Positions 44,027-52,310 of a stretch of 52,312 bases of DNA are shown here, in pieces. This DNA comes from an uncultured Clostridia bacterium. Lineage in GTDB: Bacteria; Bacillota; Clostridia; Oscillospirales; CAG-382. The position numbers and the translations under genes are program-made. Positions within the stretch are counted from its first letter, which is position 1; each line of letters opens with the position of its first letter. The notes under the pieces are model-generated. The model had not been told where the DNA came from. It saw nothing but the letters and a program-made list of their open reading frames with translations, and did no database searches. The stretch spans positions 1 to 52,312 of the forward strand of contig CALWBE010000007.1 of the NCBI GenBank assembly GCA_944375955.1. Reading direction: 5' to 3'.

Positions 44027-44102
44027 TTTTCGTTTTACACTTTTTATCTTGCTGCTGAATATGCATTATGCCGTAAACATAAAACAATCCCTAAAACGAA
44101 AA
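44027..44102 (-). promoter_or_regulatory. xpt leader with a long-range 11-bp inverted repeat
   Basis: TAAAACGAAAA (44092-44102) and TTTTCGTTTTA (44027-44037) are perfect reverse complements that could close a ~76-nt structure in the xpt leader RNA. Inside is a small GGCATAATGC element. The arms are AT-rich, so chance is possible. No known aptamer was matched. Confidence 0.3.
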
Positions 44103-44103
44103 C

Positions 44104-44144
44104 AAAGTAAACCGAACTTTACAATAGTTAACTCCGTTTACTTT
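44104..44144. promoter_or_regulatory. PurR-type operator (two inverted PurBoxes) of the xpt-nucleoside transporter operon
   Basis: TAAACCGAACTTT (44108-44120) and the inverted TTAACTCCGTTTA (44128-44140) match the B. subtilis PurBox consensus AWWWCCGAACWWT in inverted arrangement. The first box fits at 12 of 13 positions, the second is weaker. Both sit in a 41-bp near-palindrome (AAAGTAAAC outer arms) roughly +10 to +50 of the xpt promoter. Confidence 0.65.
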
Positions 44145-44159
44145 CATTACTTGTTTATA

Positions 44160-44188
44160 ATATTATCATGCCTGAACCGATTTGTCAA
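44160..44188 (-). promoter_or_regulatory. Sigma-A promoter of xpt operon
   Basis: TTGACA (44183-44188), 17 bp, TAATAT (44160-44165) on the minus strand, about 160 bp before xpt. The stretch 44189-44314 beyond it is AT-rich, and I see nothing in it. Confidence 0.75.
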
Positions 44189-44314
44189 CATTTTTTGACC
44201 CGAATTTACAAATATGTAAAATTAAACTGAATTTTTATATTTTTTTATATTCAGACATAAAAAACGCACATAATATATATATTGCAATTATCTGTCATTT
44301 TTATATATTTTCTA

Positions 44315-44343
44315 TTGAACTTAATATATTTATATGATATAAT
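44315..44343 (+). promoter_or_regulatory. Sigma-A promoter of the phosphodiester glycosidase gene
   Basis: TTGAAC (44315-44320), 17 bp, TATAAT (44338-44343) on the plus strand, 131 bp before the gene at 44475. Confidence 0.65.
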
Positions 44344-44474
44344 ATATTTAATGTTTTATAATGTATTTTTAATATTTCGACATATTCTGAAATTGATATA
44401 AATAAACTTCATTTGTCTAATTAAAAATTTTTGGATTTAGACATGTTTTTTCTGTTTTTAAGGATGGTACAGCA

Positions 44475-45605
44475 ATGAATAAAAAAGTATTGAATATAAT
44501 AAAAAAAGTCGTTTTATGCGTCTTTCTTTCATTTGTGTCTCTTGCTATACTTGGTGCAATTTCGTTTTATATTCTAATTGTGTCCGGACTATTTCCATCT
44601 CTCCAGTCGACATGGATATGCACCGCTATGACAACTTTAAGTCATCAATATCTTGCGACATGGTTCTTTTCAGACGAAAAAATCGAACAGGTTCTTGATG
44701 AAGCCATGGTTGATGACAGCGGATATTCAACTAATGTGGACGATATAAAAATTCCGGATAAAAGTACTGAAAGCTCAGAAGAAGAAAAAATTGATGACGT
44801 ACCGGAAATTCCGGTTCCCGAAGTCGATCCTTATATTGAGGAAGGGTATACAGAACTCGAAGAAGGTTTATATTTGAAAGAAGTTTCCGGTGATAACTGG
44901 AAAGGCTGGCTTATGCTTATCTCCGACCCCAAGCGCGTAAAGCTTGAAGATACCCGCAATCAGTTTGTATGCGGTCAGAAAGTTATGACAATGATCGAAA
45001 ATGCCGGCGCTATTGCGGGTATAAACGGCGGCGGTTTTGCTGACGGCCCCAATTATGACTCCAACGGCGGAACTCCTTCCGGAATTGTTATTGAAGACGG
45101 AATTCTTGTTAATCCTACAAATCCCACTACAATATCACAAACGGTTTACAGTATGGTCGGTATAAATTCAGACGGAGTTCTTGTTCTTCGTCAATGTACG
45201 GCACAATGGGCGCTTGACAATAATATAGTCAGTGCAGTGTCTTTTAAGCCGTTTATCATAGTTAACGGTGAGGGAATAATTAAGAGCGGCACTGGCGGAT
45301 GGGGAATTGCTCCCCGTACTGCAATAGGTCAAAGGCAAACCGGAGAAATAATATTCATGGTAGTAGACGGCAGACAAATTGGACACAGCATCGGCGTGGA
45401 CCTTCTGCCTCTTCAGGAAACACTTCTTGCGGAAAAGTGCCACAACGCCGCTATGATGGACGGAGGAAGTTCCACTGTTATGATATATAATAAAGAGTTT
45501 GTCAATAAACCAAGTTTAGGCTTTGAGCGCTATATAAACAACTGTTGGGTAGTTATGCCTATAGCAGAAGAAAATGAGCTGGCTGACGGCCAAACAGCCG
45601 AATAA
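44475..45605 (+). CDS. Membrane-anchored phosphodiester glycosidase (NAGPA domain)
   Basis: A 376-residue protein with one N-terminal transmembrane helix (about 10-38), an acidic linker (85-120) and an extracellular phosphodiester glycosidase (NAGPA/DUF2233) domain. The domain shows AGAIAGINGGGFADG-type glycines (INGGGFADG), PRTAIGQRQTGEIIFMVVDGRQ (core PRTAIGQ and VVDGR) and the C-terminal MMDGGSSTVMIYN. Such enzymes release GlcNAc or other sugars from phosphodiester links. Bacterial members are proposed to act on wall polymers or exopolysaccharides. AAGGA precedes the ATG. It is probably co-transcribed with the EamA transporter 27 bases on. Confidence 0.87.
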   Translation: MNKKVLNIIKKVVLCVFLSFVSLAILGAISFYILIVSGLFPSLQSTWICTAMTTLSHQYLATWFFSDEKIEQVLDEAMVDDSGYSTNVDDIKIPDKSTESSEEEKIDDVPEIPVPEVDPYIEEGYTELEEGLYLKEVSGDNWKGWLMLISDPKRVKLEDTRNQFVCGQKVMTMIENAGAIAGINGGGFADGPNYDSNGGTPSGIVIEDGILVNPTNPTTISQTVYSMVGINSDGVLVLRQCTAQWALDNNIVSAVSFKPFIIVNGEGIIKSGTGGWGIAPRTAIGQRQTGEIIFMVVDGRQIGHSIGVDLLPLQETLLAEKCHNAAMMDGGSSTVMIYNKEFVNKPSLGFERYINNCWVVMPIAEENELADGQTAE

Positions 45606-45632
45606 TATCGATTGAAAAGCTGGATATTTTTA

Positions 45633-46526
45633 ATGAAAAAAAAGGTAAAATCTACAATATTTTTATTTACAGCGGCAATAGTATGGGGCTTTGCATTTGT
45701 AGCCCAAAAGCTTGGGGCAGACAGCGTTCCGCCTTTCTACTTTAACTTTATCAGATTTACAATAGGTGCACTTGCCCTTCTGCCTGTAGCTCTAATATTT
45801 GAAAAAGAAAAAAAGGATCTTAAAAAGCTTGCGAGAACAATACGCGCCGCAGCCTTATGCGCTGGTTTTCTGTTTGTCGCAGCATCTTTGCAGCAGACGG
45901 GAATTGCTATGACAAATGCAGGAAAAGGTGCTTTTATAACAGCTTTTTACTCGGTGCTTGTTCCTATTTTCTACTTTATTCTATTCAGGCGCAAAACCGG
46001 AATAAATATTTGGATAGGCGCAATTCTCGCTATCGCCGGCATTTTTCTTCTCAGTATAAACAGTGACTACTCTATTGGAACCGGAGATATAGTTCTGCTT
46101 GCAGGCTCAGTTTTCTGGGCGGGACATATAATAGCCATAGACAAACTTATACATAATATAAGTCCTATAAAATTCGCTATGTTTCAGGCTTTGTTTTGCG
46201 GTATATATAACATGTTTTTCGCGGTATTTACAGAAACTGTTACATTTTCGGATATCTACTCAGCCGGATTAGAATTGCTTTACTGCGGAATCTGCTCCTC
46301 TGGAATAGCATATACATGTCAGATACTGGGTCAAAAAGACGCAGATCCCACAATTGCTCCTATAATACTTTCTACCGAATCATTATTTGGAGTGCTTGGA
46401 GGCGTGCTTATTGACGGCGAGACTATGTCCTCTCGAGGATATGCCGGATGCGCTCTTGTTTTCGCCGGAGTTATACTGTCTCAGCTGGTATTTGAAAAAA
46501 AGAAAAAATCCACGGAAAATCCATAA
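45633..46526 (+). CDS. EamA/DMT-family transporter
   Basis: A 297-residue membrane protein with ten predicted helices in two homologous EamA halves. The first includes FTAAIVWGFAFVAQKLG and the motif NAGKGAFITAFYSVLVPI. The second ends with ILSTESLFGVLGGVLIDGE, then a last helix and a basic tail. Members export amino acids, purines or other metabolites. The substrate here is unknown. Start: the ATG at 45633 is preferred, because the TTG at 45612 gives an extra segment without family support. Ribosome site weak in both cases. Ends at the terminator 46555-46587. Confidence 0.85.
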   Translation: MKKKVKSTIFLFTAAIVWGFAFVAQKLGADSVPPFYFNFIRFTIGALALLPVALIFEKEKKDLKKLARTIRAAALCAGFLFVAASLQQTGIAMTNAGKGAFITAFYSVLVPIFYFILFRRKTGINIWIGAILAIAGIFLLSINSDYSIGTGDIVLLAGSVFWAGHIIAIDKLIHNISPIKFAMFQALFCGIYNMFFAVFTETVTFSDIYSAGLELLYCGICSSGIAYTCQILGQKDADPTIAPIILSTESLFGVLGGVLIDGETMSSRGYAGCALVFAGVILSQLVFEKKKKSTENP

Positions 46527-46554
46527 AAAATGATTACGGTATTAAAAAATAATT

Positions 46555-46587
46555 ACGGCCCTTTTCTGGAAATCCGGAAAGAGCCGT
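46555..46587. terminator. Terminator between the EamA and AraC-type genes
   Basis: An interrupted stem (ACGGC...GCCGT outside, CTTTTC/GAAAGA and TGG/CCG inside) with T-run follows on the plus strand. It lies between convergent genes. Confidence 0.7.
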
Positions 46588-46598
46588 TTTCTTATTTT

Positions 46599-47384
46599 TT
46601 AAACATCTTTTTCAAAACCGTATGTCCGCTTTCTGTATTCGGACGGCGACATTTTCATCACTTTATGAAATATTTTAGAAAAAGCGAAAATATCAGAATA
46701 TCCTGACATGACCGCAGCTTCCGTAACTGTATATCCTATGCTTAAAAATTCTGCTGCTTTCTCGCAGCGTACACTTATTAGGTAACTTTTTATAGGTTTG
46801 CCGTACTTTTCTTTGAAAATTCGTGAAAGATATCTTCTGCTTAATCCCATGCTTTCGGCAATAAGTTCGACCGTTATCTCATTCATATAGTTGAAACGTA
46901 TATAGTCCTTTACCTGCTTGCAGAAATCAACATTTCTGGGAGTGCCGGAAAACAGATTATAAATTATCTCATATATCTGTGATATATATATCTCAGGTGA
47001 TAAAATTCCAAGCTTTGTACACTCTGCAATCCGCATAAAAGTATCACTGACATACTTTACAACCGGCTGTATTCCTGACAATTTTTCAGCATCGTTTCCG
47101 TCAAATCCTATCCATACATAATGCCATGGATTACTTTTATCGGCTATGTATGTCGTTACCTCTCCCGGCCGTATAATGAAAATTTCTCCTTCTGATATCT
47201 CATATTCCCCTTCTTCACGTATATAAACGCCTTTTCCGGATACGCAGTAATGAAGCAAATAATAGTCCCGTATACTCGGTCCGAAACTATGCCCCGGATC
47301 ACATCTTTCCGATCCAGCAAGGCGAGGTATTATATCTGTTCCGCTTCGCTTTGAATTATCTATCATTACCTGTGATACTTTCAT
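46599..47384 (-). CDS. AraC-family transcriptional regulator, likely activator of the GH4 gene
   Basis: A 261-residue regulator with an N-terminal cupin-like sugar-sensing domain (HYCVSGKGVYIREEGEYEISEGEIFIIRPGEVTTYI, cited by its core GKGVYIREEGEYEISEG) and a C-terminal double helix-turn-helix (AESMGLSRRYLSRIFKEKYG and VTEAAVMSGYSDIFAFSKIF). GGAG precedes its ATG. It is divergent from the GH4 glycosidase, 172 bp apart, and the shared region holds GTTACA repeats. The most likely job is sugar-induced activation of the GH4 gene. The ligand is unknown. Confidence 0.9.
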   Translation of the reverse strand: MKVSQVMIDNSKRSGTDIIPRLAGSERCDPGHSFGPSIRDYYLLHYCVSGKGVYIREEGEYEISEGEIFIIRPGEVTTYIADKSNPWHYVWIGFDGNDAEKLSGIQPVVKYVSDTFMRIAECTKLGILSPEIYISQIYEIIYNLFSGTPRNVDFCKQVKDYIRFNYMNEITVELIAESMGLSRRYLSRIFKEKYGKPIKSYLISVRCEKAAEFLSIGYTVTEAAVMSGYSDIFAFSKIFHKVMKMSPSEYRKRTYGFEKDV

Positions 47385-47444
47385 GTTTTTCTCCGACTAC
47401 GGTTACATAATCACATGCAAACCTATATTAATTTATTACTTTTA

Positions 47445-47471
47445 GTTACATTTTAACATGTTTTTGTTACA
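47445..47471 (+). promoter_or_regulatory. Direct GTTACA repeats, candidate AraC-type binding site
   Basis: GTTACA occurs at 47445-47450 and 47466-47471, exactly 21 bp (two helical turns) apart, and a third at 47402-47407. The GH4 -10 TATTAT is at 47503-47508 and has no -35, as expected for activator-dependent promoters. Confidence 0.5.
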
Positions 47472-47555
47472 AAAATCAATTCTATTTTTAAATTTCATGT
47501 GATATTATAAAGAAAAGTCCGGATCTTTGCGGATGAAAGGAGATAATAATATAAC

Positions 47556-48875
47556 ATGAAAATTACATTTATGGGCGCAGGCAGTACCGTATTTGCCAAA
47601 AACGTGCTTGGCGATACACTTCTTACTCCTGCTTTATGTGAGTCTGAAATTGCTTTATATGATATTGACAAAGACAGGCTCGAAGAATCATACGCCGTAA
47701 TCACCGCTCTTAACAAAAAATATAACGGAGAAAAAGCAAAAATTCAAAAATATCTTGGCGTCGAACAGCGACGTGACGCGCTTCGCGGAGCAAAATTCGT
47801 AATAAACGCTATTCAGGTAGGTCTTTATGATCCATGTACCATAATAGATTTTGAGATCCCAAAAAAATACGGTCTTCGCCAGACTATCGCCGATACTTTG
47901 GGTATAGGCGGCATCTTCCGCGGTCTGCGTACCATATATGTTCTCAAAGGATTTGCGGAAGATATGAGAGCTGTCTGCCCGGATGCTCTTTTCTTAAACT
48001 ATACCAATCCTATGGCAATAATTTCAGGATATATGCAAAGATACAGCGGAATTGAGACTGTAGGATTATGTCACAGCGTTCAGGTATGCTCACGAAGCCT
48101 GCTTGACAGAGTCGGAATGAACGATGTACAGATCGGCGCAGAACTTATCGCTGGTATAAACCATATGGGCTGGCTGCTTGAGCTGCGCGACAAAGACGGA
48201 AATGATCTTTATCCTGAGATAAAACGCCGCGCAAAACACATGAATCAGACAGAAAAACATTCCGACATGGTGCGTTTTGATTATATAGATAAGCTTGGAT
48301 ATTACTGTACTGAAAGTTCTGAGCACAATGCTGAATACAACTGTTTCTATATTAAGCCTAATTATCCTGAGCTTATAGATAAATTCAATATCCCGCTTGA
48401 CGAATATCCGAGGCGCTGTGTAAACCAGATTGCAAACTGGGAAAAACAAAAGGAAGAACTAATGAACGGCGGAGATGTTGTACATGATGAACGATCACAC
48501 GAATACGCGTCACGCATAATGGAATCTGTCGTTACAAATACAGCTTACAAAATAGGCGGCAACGTACTTAACCGGGGGCTTATTGAAAACCTTCCTTCAG
48601 ATGCCTGCGTTGAGGTTCCGTGCCTTGTCGACGGATACGGAGTACATCCTTCAAGAATAGGCAGACTTCCCGTACAATGTGCTGCTATGAATATGACTAA
48701 TATTAACTGTCAGCTTCTCACGATTGAAGCTGCCGTTACAGGCAAAAAAGAACATATTTATCAAGCTGCAATGCTTGATCCTCACACCGGAGCTCAACTT
48801 TCAATAGACGATATTATCAGCATGTGCGACGAGCTTTATGAAGCTCATGAGAAAGCCGGTTATCATATCCTTTAA
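47556..48875 (+). CDS. GH4 alpha-galactosidase/6-phospho-glycosidase family enzyme
   Basis: A 439-residue NAD+- and Mn2+-dependent glycosidase of family 4, which cleaves through redox elimination. Rossmann start KITFMGAGSTVFAKNV, Cys172-His173 in VGLCHSVQVC (metal ligands of the MelA/AglA subgroup), NYTNPM at 148-153 and AGINHMGWLLELRD are visible. GLCHSVQ and the MelA-like tail favour alpha-galactosidase or galacturonidase-like activity over 6-phospho-glucosidase, but this is inference. AAGGAG lies 13 bases before the ATG. It has no signal peptide. AraC regulator divergent, beta-helix gene convergent. Confidence 0.9.
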   Translation: MKITFMGAGSTVFAKNVLGDTLLTPALCESEIALYDIDKDRLEESYAVITALNKKYNGEKAKIQKYLGVEQRRDALRGAKFVINAIQVGLYDPCTIIDFEIPKKYGLRQTIADTLGIGGIFRGLRTIYVLKGFAEDMRAVCPDALFLNYTNPMAIISGYMQRYSGIETVGLCHSVQVCSRSLLDRVGMNDVQIGAELIAGINHMGWLLELRDKDGNDLYPEIKRRAKHMNQTEKHSDMVRFDYIDKLGYYCTESSEHNAEYNCFYIKPNYPELIDKFNIPLDEYPRRCVNQIANWEKQKEELMNGGDVVHDERSHEYASRIMESVVTNTAYKIGGNVLNRGLIENLPSDACVEVPCLVDGYGVHPSRIGRLPVQCAAMNMTNINCQLLTIEAAVTGKKEHIYQAAMLDPHTGAQLSIDDIISMCDELYEAHEKAGYHIL

Positions 48876-48888
48876 TATATAAAAATAA

Positions 48889-48923
48889 AAAAACCGGGCA
48901 ATCACATTAGTGTCCGGTTTTTT
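48889..48923. terminator. Terminator between GH4 and beta-helix genes
   Basis: A-run, stem AAACCGG...CCGGTTT with interrupted inner pairing, then seven T. Works for both convergent genes. Confidence 0.78.
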
Positions 48924-48995
48924 TATTTGACTTATTTTACAAATTAAAACTGATATAAAGCATATCAATACAAAATTATTTGTCTTGACTTCACA

Positions 48996-50426
48996 TTATT
49001 TCTTTACGATATATGCCTTTCCTTCTTTATCTCCAAGCTTTTCCGATATGCTTACATCTATATTTTCGTCAAAGTCAATTCTTGAGTCCGTCTTTGTTTC
49101 GCTCAGTCTTGAACGCCCCTGCGGATCGTTAAGTCCAAAATAACCAAGAGCTCCTCCTTCATACTGAATATATGTATTGCCATGCATTTCCGGAACATAT
49201 CTTTCATCAGCTACTCCACAGTCTACAAGGAACGCGCTTGATCTGTCAAAAATATTTCCCGACATCACAAAGTCGTCAGCCGGATTCTCAATCGGCCATC
49301 CTTTTATATGCGCGCCGGTGTTTCCGCCGCCCGCACGTATATTTCCCCAGCCTTCGCCGGCAAACCTCAGAATATTGTCAGTAAATCTTATTCCGTTCAT
49401 TCGGTTGCTGTCAGAATATTCTCCGCGTGAAACATATTCTATGCTCCAATAGCAATTCTCTATAAGATTGCGTTCATATCTGCAGTCGTGCATATATGCC
49501 GGCACATCTATCGACCAATACTGATGAGTAATTCCGGTATCATATATATCGTGAATATAATTGTCACAGACATGAAAATTATCACAGCTGCCGTAAAGTT
49601 CGACGGCGTTCCCGTAAAGCGTAGTAGAATTTCCTAAAAATGATCCGCCGCACCATGCTATTTCACAGTTTCTTACAGTTACATTTACGGCATATCCTCC
49701 TCCGAATCCGTGCGAACCGGAAAACTTAACGCACAAATTATCTACCGTAACTCCTGAAGTAAGCGTCACACAATTACCCAAAGCGGCTATCTCTGCTGAA
49801 CCGTATACCTCTCCGGGATTTCCCTTGTCACAATATATATAAACCTTATTATTTGTCTTATCATGATGGAACTGAAGATTTTCTTTAAGATCGGAAAGTC
49901 CTTTAAATTCTCCTACTCCGTCAGGTCTTGTCCATTCTTTTCTGCCGTCAGGTAAAGTTACCTGATAATTAGAGAATCTTTTTCTTGAATAATATTTACC
50001 ATCAAAAACAATATTTCCTACATCTTTTTCTATCGGACGTATAAGTTCCCATACATTCGGAATTTCAGTCTTCTTCCATGCTTCCGCTCCATCAGCGGTG
50101 CCGCCGCACCCGTATATTTTTGGCTTTTCTCCTTCTCCGTATGCGGAATATGTAACGCATGTCTTTGTAGCAAGATTGCCACGCCACAGTCCGCCTCGCT
50201 CAAAAAGCACCACCTGACCCGGATATATATCCAATGTCTGAAGCTTTTCAAGAGTCCTTATCGCCGTTTCGGGTGTTTTTCCGTCATTATCATCACTTCC
50301 GCTGCATGAAACATAATATTTCCCGGGTGTGCGCGGATATTCTGATTTTGCGTTTAATATACGGTTTTTTAATTCTTCTGACTTTTTGTCAATGTCTGCA
50401 AGGATCTTTTCATCTGCGTAATTCAT
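48996..50426 (-). CDS. Right-handed parallel beta-helix protein (pectate lyase-like fold)
   Basis: A 476-residue protein. After a helical N-terminal segment it opens with KYYVSCSGSDDNDGKTPETAIRTLEKL (core GSDDNDGKTPETA), the usual start of bacterial beta-helix enzymes. The following repeats (GVTVDNLCVKFSGSHGFGGGY, VRNCEIAWCGGS, VCDNYIHDIYDTGITHQYWS, IRFTDNILRFAGEGWGN) are parallel beta-helix coils. There is no signal peptide, so it probably acts in the cytosol on imported material. The fold includes pectate lyases, glycosidases and epimerases, and the reaction cannot be told. AGGAG precedes the ATG. Neighbours (GH4, galE) suggest a galactoside or uronide substrate. Confidence 0.78.
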   Translation of the reverse strand: MNYADEKILADIDKKSEELKNRILNAKSEYPRTPGKYYVSCSGSDDNDGKTPETAIRTLEKLQTLDIYPGQVVLFERGGLWRGNLATKTCVTYSAYGEGEKPKIYGCGGTADGAEAWKKTEIPNVWELIRPIEKDVGNIVFDGKYYSRKRFSNYQVTLPDGRKEWTRPDGVGEFKGLSDLKENLQFHHDKTNNKVYIYCDKGNPGEVYGSAEIAALGNCVTLTSGVTVDNLCVKFSGSHGFGGGYAVNVTVRNCEIAWCGGSFLGNSTTLYGNAVELYGSCDNFHVCDNYIHDIYDTGITHQYWSIDVPAYMHDCRYERNLIENCYWSIEYVSRGEYSDSNRMNGIRFTDNILRFAGEGWGNIRAGGGNTGAHIKGWPIENPADDFVMSGNIFDRSSAFLVDCGVADERYVPEMHGNTYIQYEGGALGYFGLNDPQGRSRLSETKTDSRIDFDENIDVSISEKLGDKEGKAYIVKK

Positions 50427-50599
50427 AGCAAATCTCCTTCTTCAGCTTAATATATTTTAATAAAAGCAACGATAGATAATTTTTTATCGCTTTGCTTTAC
50501 TTTAATAGATAGTATCACAAACAGCAAAAAAATGGAACAGTTTTTTTAAAAATTTGCAATTATTTCTTTTTTTATATAATTTAATGAAATATAAATTTG

Positions 50600-50628
50600 T
50601 TGACATGGAAAATATACTATGATATAAT
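50600..50628 (+). promoter_or_regulatory. Sigma-A promoter of galE
   Basis: TTGACA (50600-50605), 17 bp, TATAAT (50623-50628), a perfect consensus, 64 bp before galE. Confidence 0.88.
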
Positions 50629-50691
50629 TTTTACAAGAGCTTAAATAATATTTTTAGTAAACACATACTCTTATGCAAAGGAGAATTTTAA

Positions 50692-51705
50692 ATGAAAATA
50701 TTGCTTACCGGTGGCGCAGGTTTTATAGGATCTCATACTGCCGTTGAACTTCTGAAAAACAATCACGAAGTTATAATCGCGGATAATTTTTCTAACGCAA
50801 GCCAAGCCGTTATAGGCAGAATAGAAAAAATATCAGGACAAAAAGTGAAAGTATATAATATTGATGTTTGTGACGCAAAACTTTGCAGCAGAATGTTCGA
50901 ATCCGAAGGTTTTGACGCCGTTATACATTTTGCCGGCTACAAGGCGGTAGGCGAATCATGCGTAAAGCCAGAAATGTATTACAGAAACAATCTCGACTCT
51001 ACTCTTACCATTATTGAAGCAATGGAAAAATACGGAGTAAACAATATTGTTTTCAGCTCGTCTGCCACTGTTTACGGCATACCTGAAAAGGTGCCGATAA
51101 CAGAAGATATGCCTACAGGCTGCACTAATCCCTACGGCTGGACAAAATATATGAATGAGCGTATTCTGACTGATACCGCTGCAGCAAATAAAAACCTTTC
51201 CGTAGTTCTGCTTAGATATTTTAACCCCATAGGAGCTCATGAAAGCGGTCTTATCGGTGAAGCCCCGAACGGTATACCTAACAACCTTATGCCATATATA
51301 GCGCAGGTTGCTATAGGAAAACGTGAAAAATTAAGCGTTTTCGGAAATGACTATCCTACGCATGACGGCACCGGAGTACGAGACTATATACATGTTGTGG
51401 ATCTTGCCCGCGGTCATGTCGACGCTATAAATTATGCTTCGTCTCACAAAGGAACCGAAATAATCAATCTCGGAACCGGAGTAGGATACAGCGTTCTCGA
51501 TATAGTAAAATCATTTGAGCGCGTAAACGGAATAAAAATTCCTTATGTGATTGCCGAAAGACGTCCGGGAGATATTGCACAATGCTATGCCGACCCTTCA
51601 AAAGCCGAAAAGCTTCTCGGCTGGAAAGCTGAAAAAAATATCGATGATATGTGCCGCGACACCTGGAACTGGCAGAAAAACAATCCTAACGGATACGAGG
51701 AATAA
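50692..51705 (+). CDS. galE: UDP-glucose 4-epimerase
   Basis: A 337-residue extended short-chain dehydrogenase that interconverts UDP-glucose and UDP-galactose. NAD loop TGGAGFIGSH, catalytic Ser in FSSSATVYG, and Tyr-x3-Lys in NPYGWTKYMNE are present. RYFNPIGAHESGLIGE and the substrate segment NLMPYIAQVAIGKREKLSVFG, cited by its core NLMPYIAQVA, mark GalE proper. AAGGAG precedes the ATG. Monocistronic, with consensus promoter and own terminator. It may serve both galactose use and surface glycan synthesis. Confidence 0.96.
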   Translation: MKILLTGGAGFIGSHTAVELLKNNHEVIIADNFSNASQAVIGRIEKISGQKVKVYNIDVCDAKLCSRMFESEGFDAVIHFAGYKAVGESCVKPEMYYRNNLDSTLTIIEAMEKYGVNNIVFSSSATVYGIPEKVPITEDMPTGCTNPYGWTKYMNERILTDTAAANKNLSVVLLRYFNPIGAHESGLIGEAPNGIPNNLMPYIAQVAIGKREKLSVFGNDYPTHDGTGVRDYIHVVDLARGHVDAINYASSHKGTEIINLGTGVGYSVLDIVKSFERVNGIKIPYVIAERRPGDIAQCYADPSKAEKLLGWKAEKNIDDMCRDTWNWQKNNPNGYEE

Positions 51706-51786
51706 ACTTTAAGCTATATAAACTTTCTCTTAAAAGCTCTGCAAATATTGATACAGTGCATAAATTCGAATTTTAAATAACAAAAT

Positions 51787-51825
51787 AAAAACCAAGTGCC
51801 GGAAAAATTCCATCCACTCGGTTTT
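51787..51825. terminator. Bidirectional terminator between galE and mgsA
   Basis: An interrupted stem with outer arms AAAACCAAGTG (51787-51797) and CACTCGGTTTT (51815-51825) and T-run, between convergent genes. Confidence 0.8.
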
Positions 51826-51881
51826 TATTTTTTATAGTTTTTAGAACAAAAATAATTTTTGTTTTAAAATATATAGCTTAG

Positions 51882-52310
51882 TTATTTTGAACGGTTTCTG
51901 TTTATTTTGGAACGCGGATTTACAAGCTCTCTCCAGTCGAGGCTTCCCTGATCAAGCGCAAGTATCAAAGCTTCGGCTGTAGCTATATTCGTTGCAAACG
52001 GGACATTATGAACATCACACAAGCGCAAGATATTTATTTCGTTTTCACTGACTCCGTTTGCGTTGCGGGTATCTCTGAAATAAAGAAGGATATCTATCTC
52101 ATTAAACGATATTCGCGAAGCTATCTGCTCTTCTCCCCCCTGCGAACCGGGGAGAAGGCGCTCTATATGCAAACCTGTTGCTTCAGAAATATATTTGCCG
52201 GTAATATCGGTAGCATAAAGATTGTGCTTGCTCAAAATACCGCAGTATGCTATACAAAACTGCGTCATAAGTTCTTTTTTCGTGTCATGAGCAATAATTG
52301 CTATTTCCAT
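51882..52310 (-). CDS. mgsA: Methylglyoxal synthase-like protein with altered active site
   Basis: A 142-residue MGS-fold protein. AIIAHDTKK at the start (H8, D9), LYATDITGKYISEATGL, the loop PGSQGGEEQIA, ILLYFRD and FATNIATAEALI match methylglyoxal synthase, which turns dihydroxyacetone phosphate into methylglyoxal. By my alignment with E. coli MgsA, Asp71 is Glu60, His98 is Val87 and Asp101 is Asn90, while Asp91 is kept (D80). The catalytic base and two phosphate/substrate-handling residues are thus changed. Either activity is altered, or the protein now senses or regulates. The start codon lies two bases from the window end, so its upstream region is not visible. Confidence 0.75.
   Translation of the reverse strand: MEIAIIAHDTKKELMTQFCIAYCGILSKHNLYATDITGKYISEATGLHIERLLPGSQGGEEQIASRISFNEIDILLYFRDTRNANGVSENEINILRLCDVHNVPFATNIATAEALILALDQGSLDWRELVNPRSKINRNRSK

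Noticed and set aside
43999..44153. Guanine riboswitch before xpt
   Set aside because: The conserved purine aptamer core (TATAAT...GTCTACC) is not present. A PurR-type operator explains regulation better.
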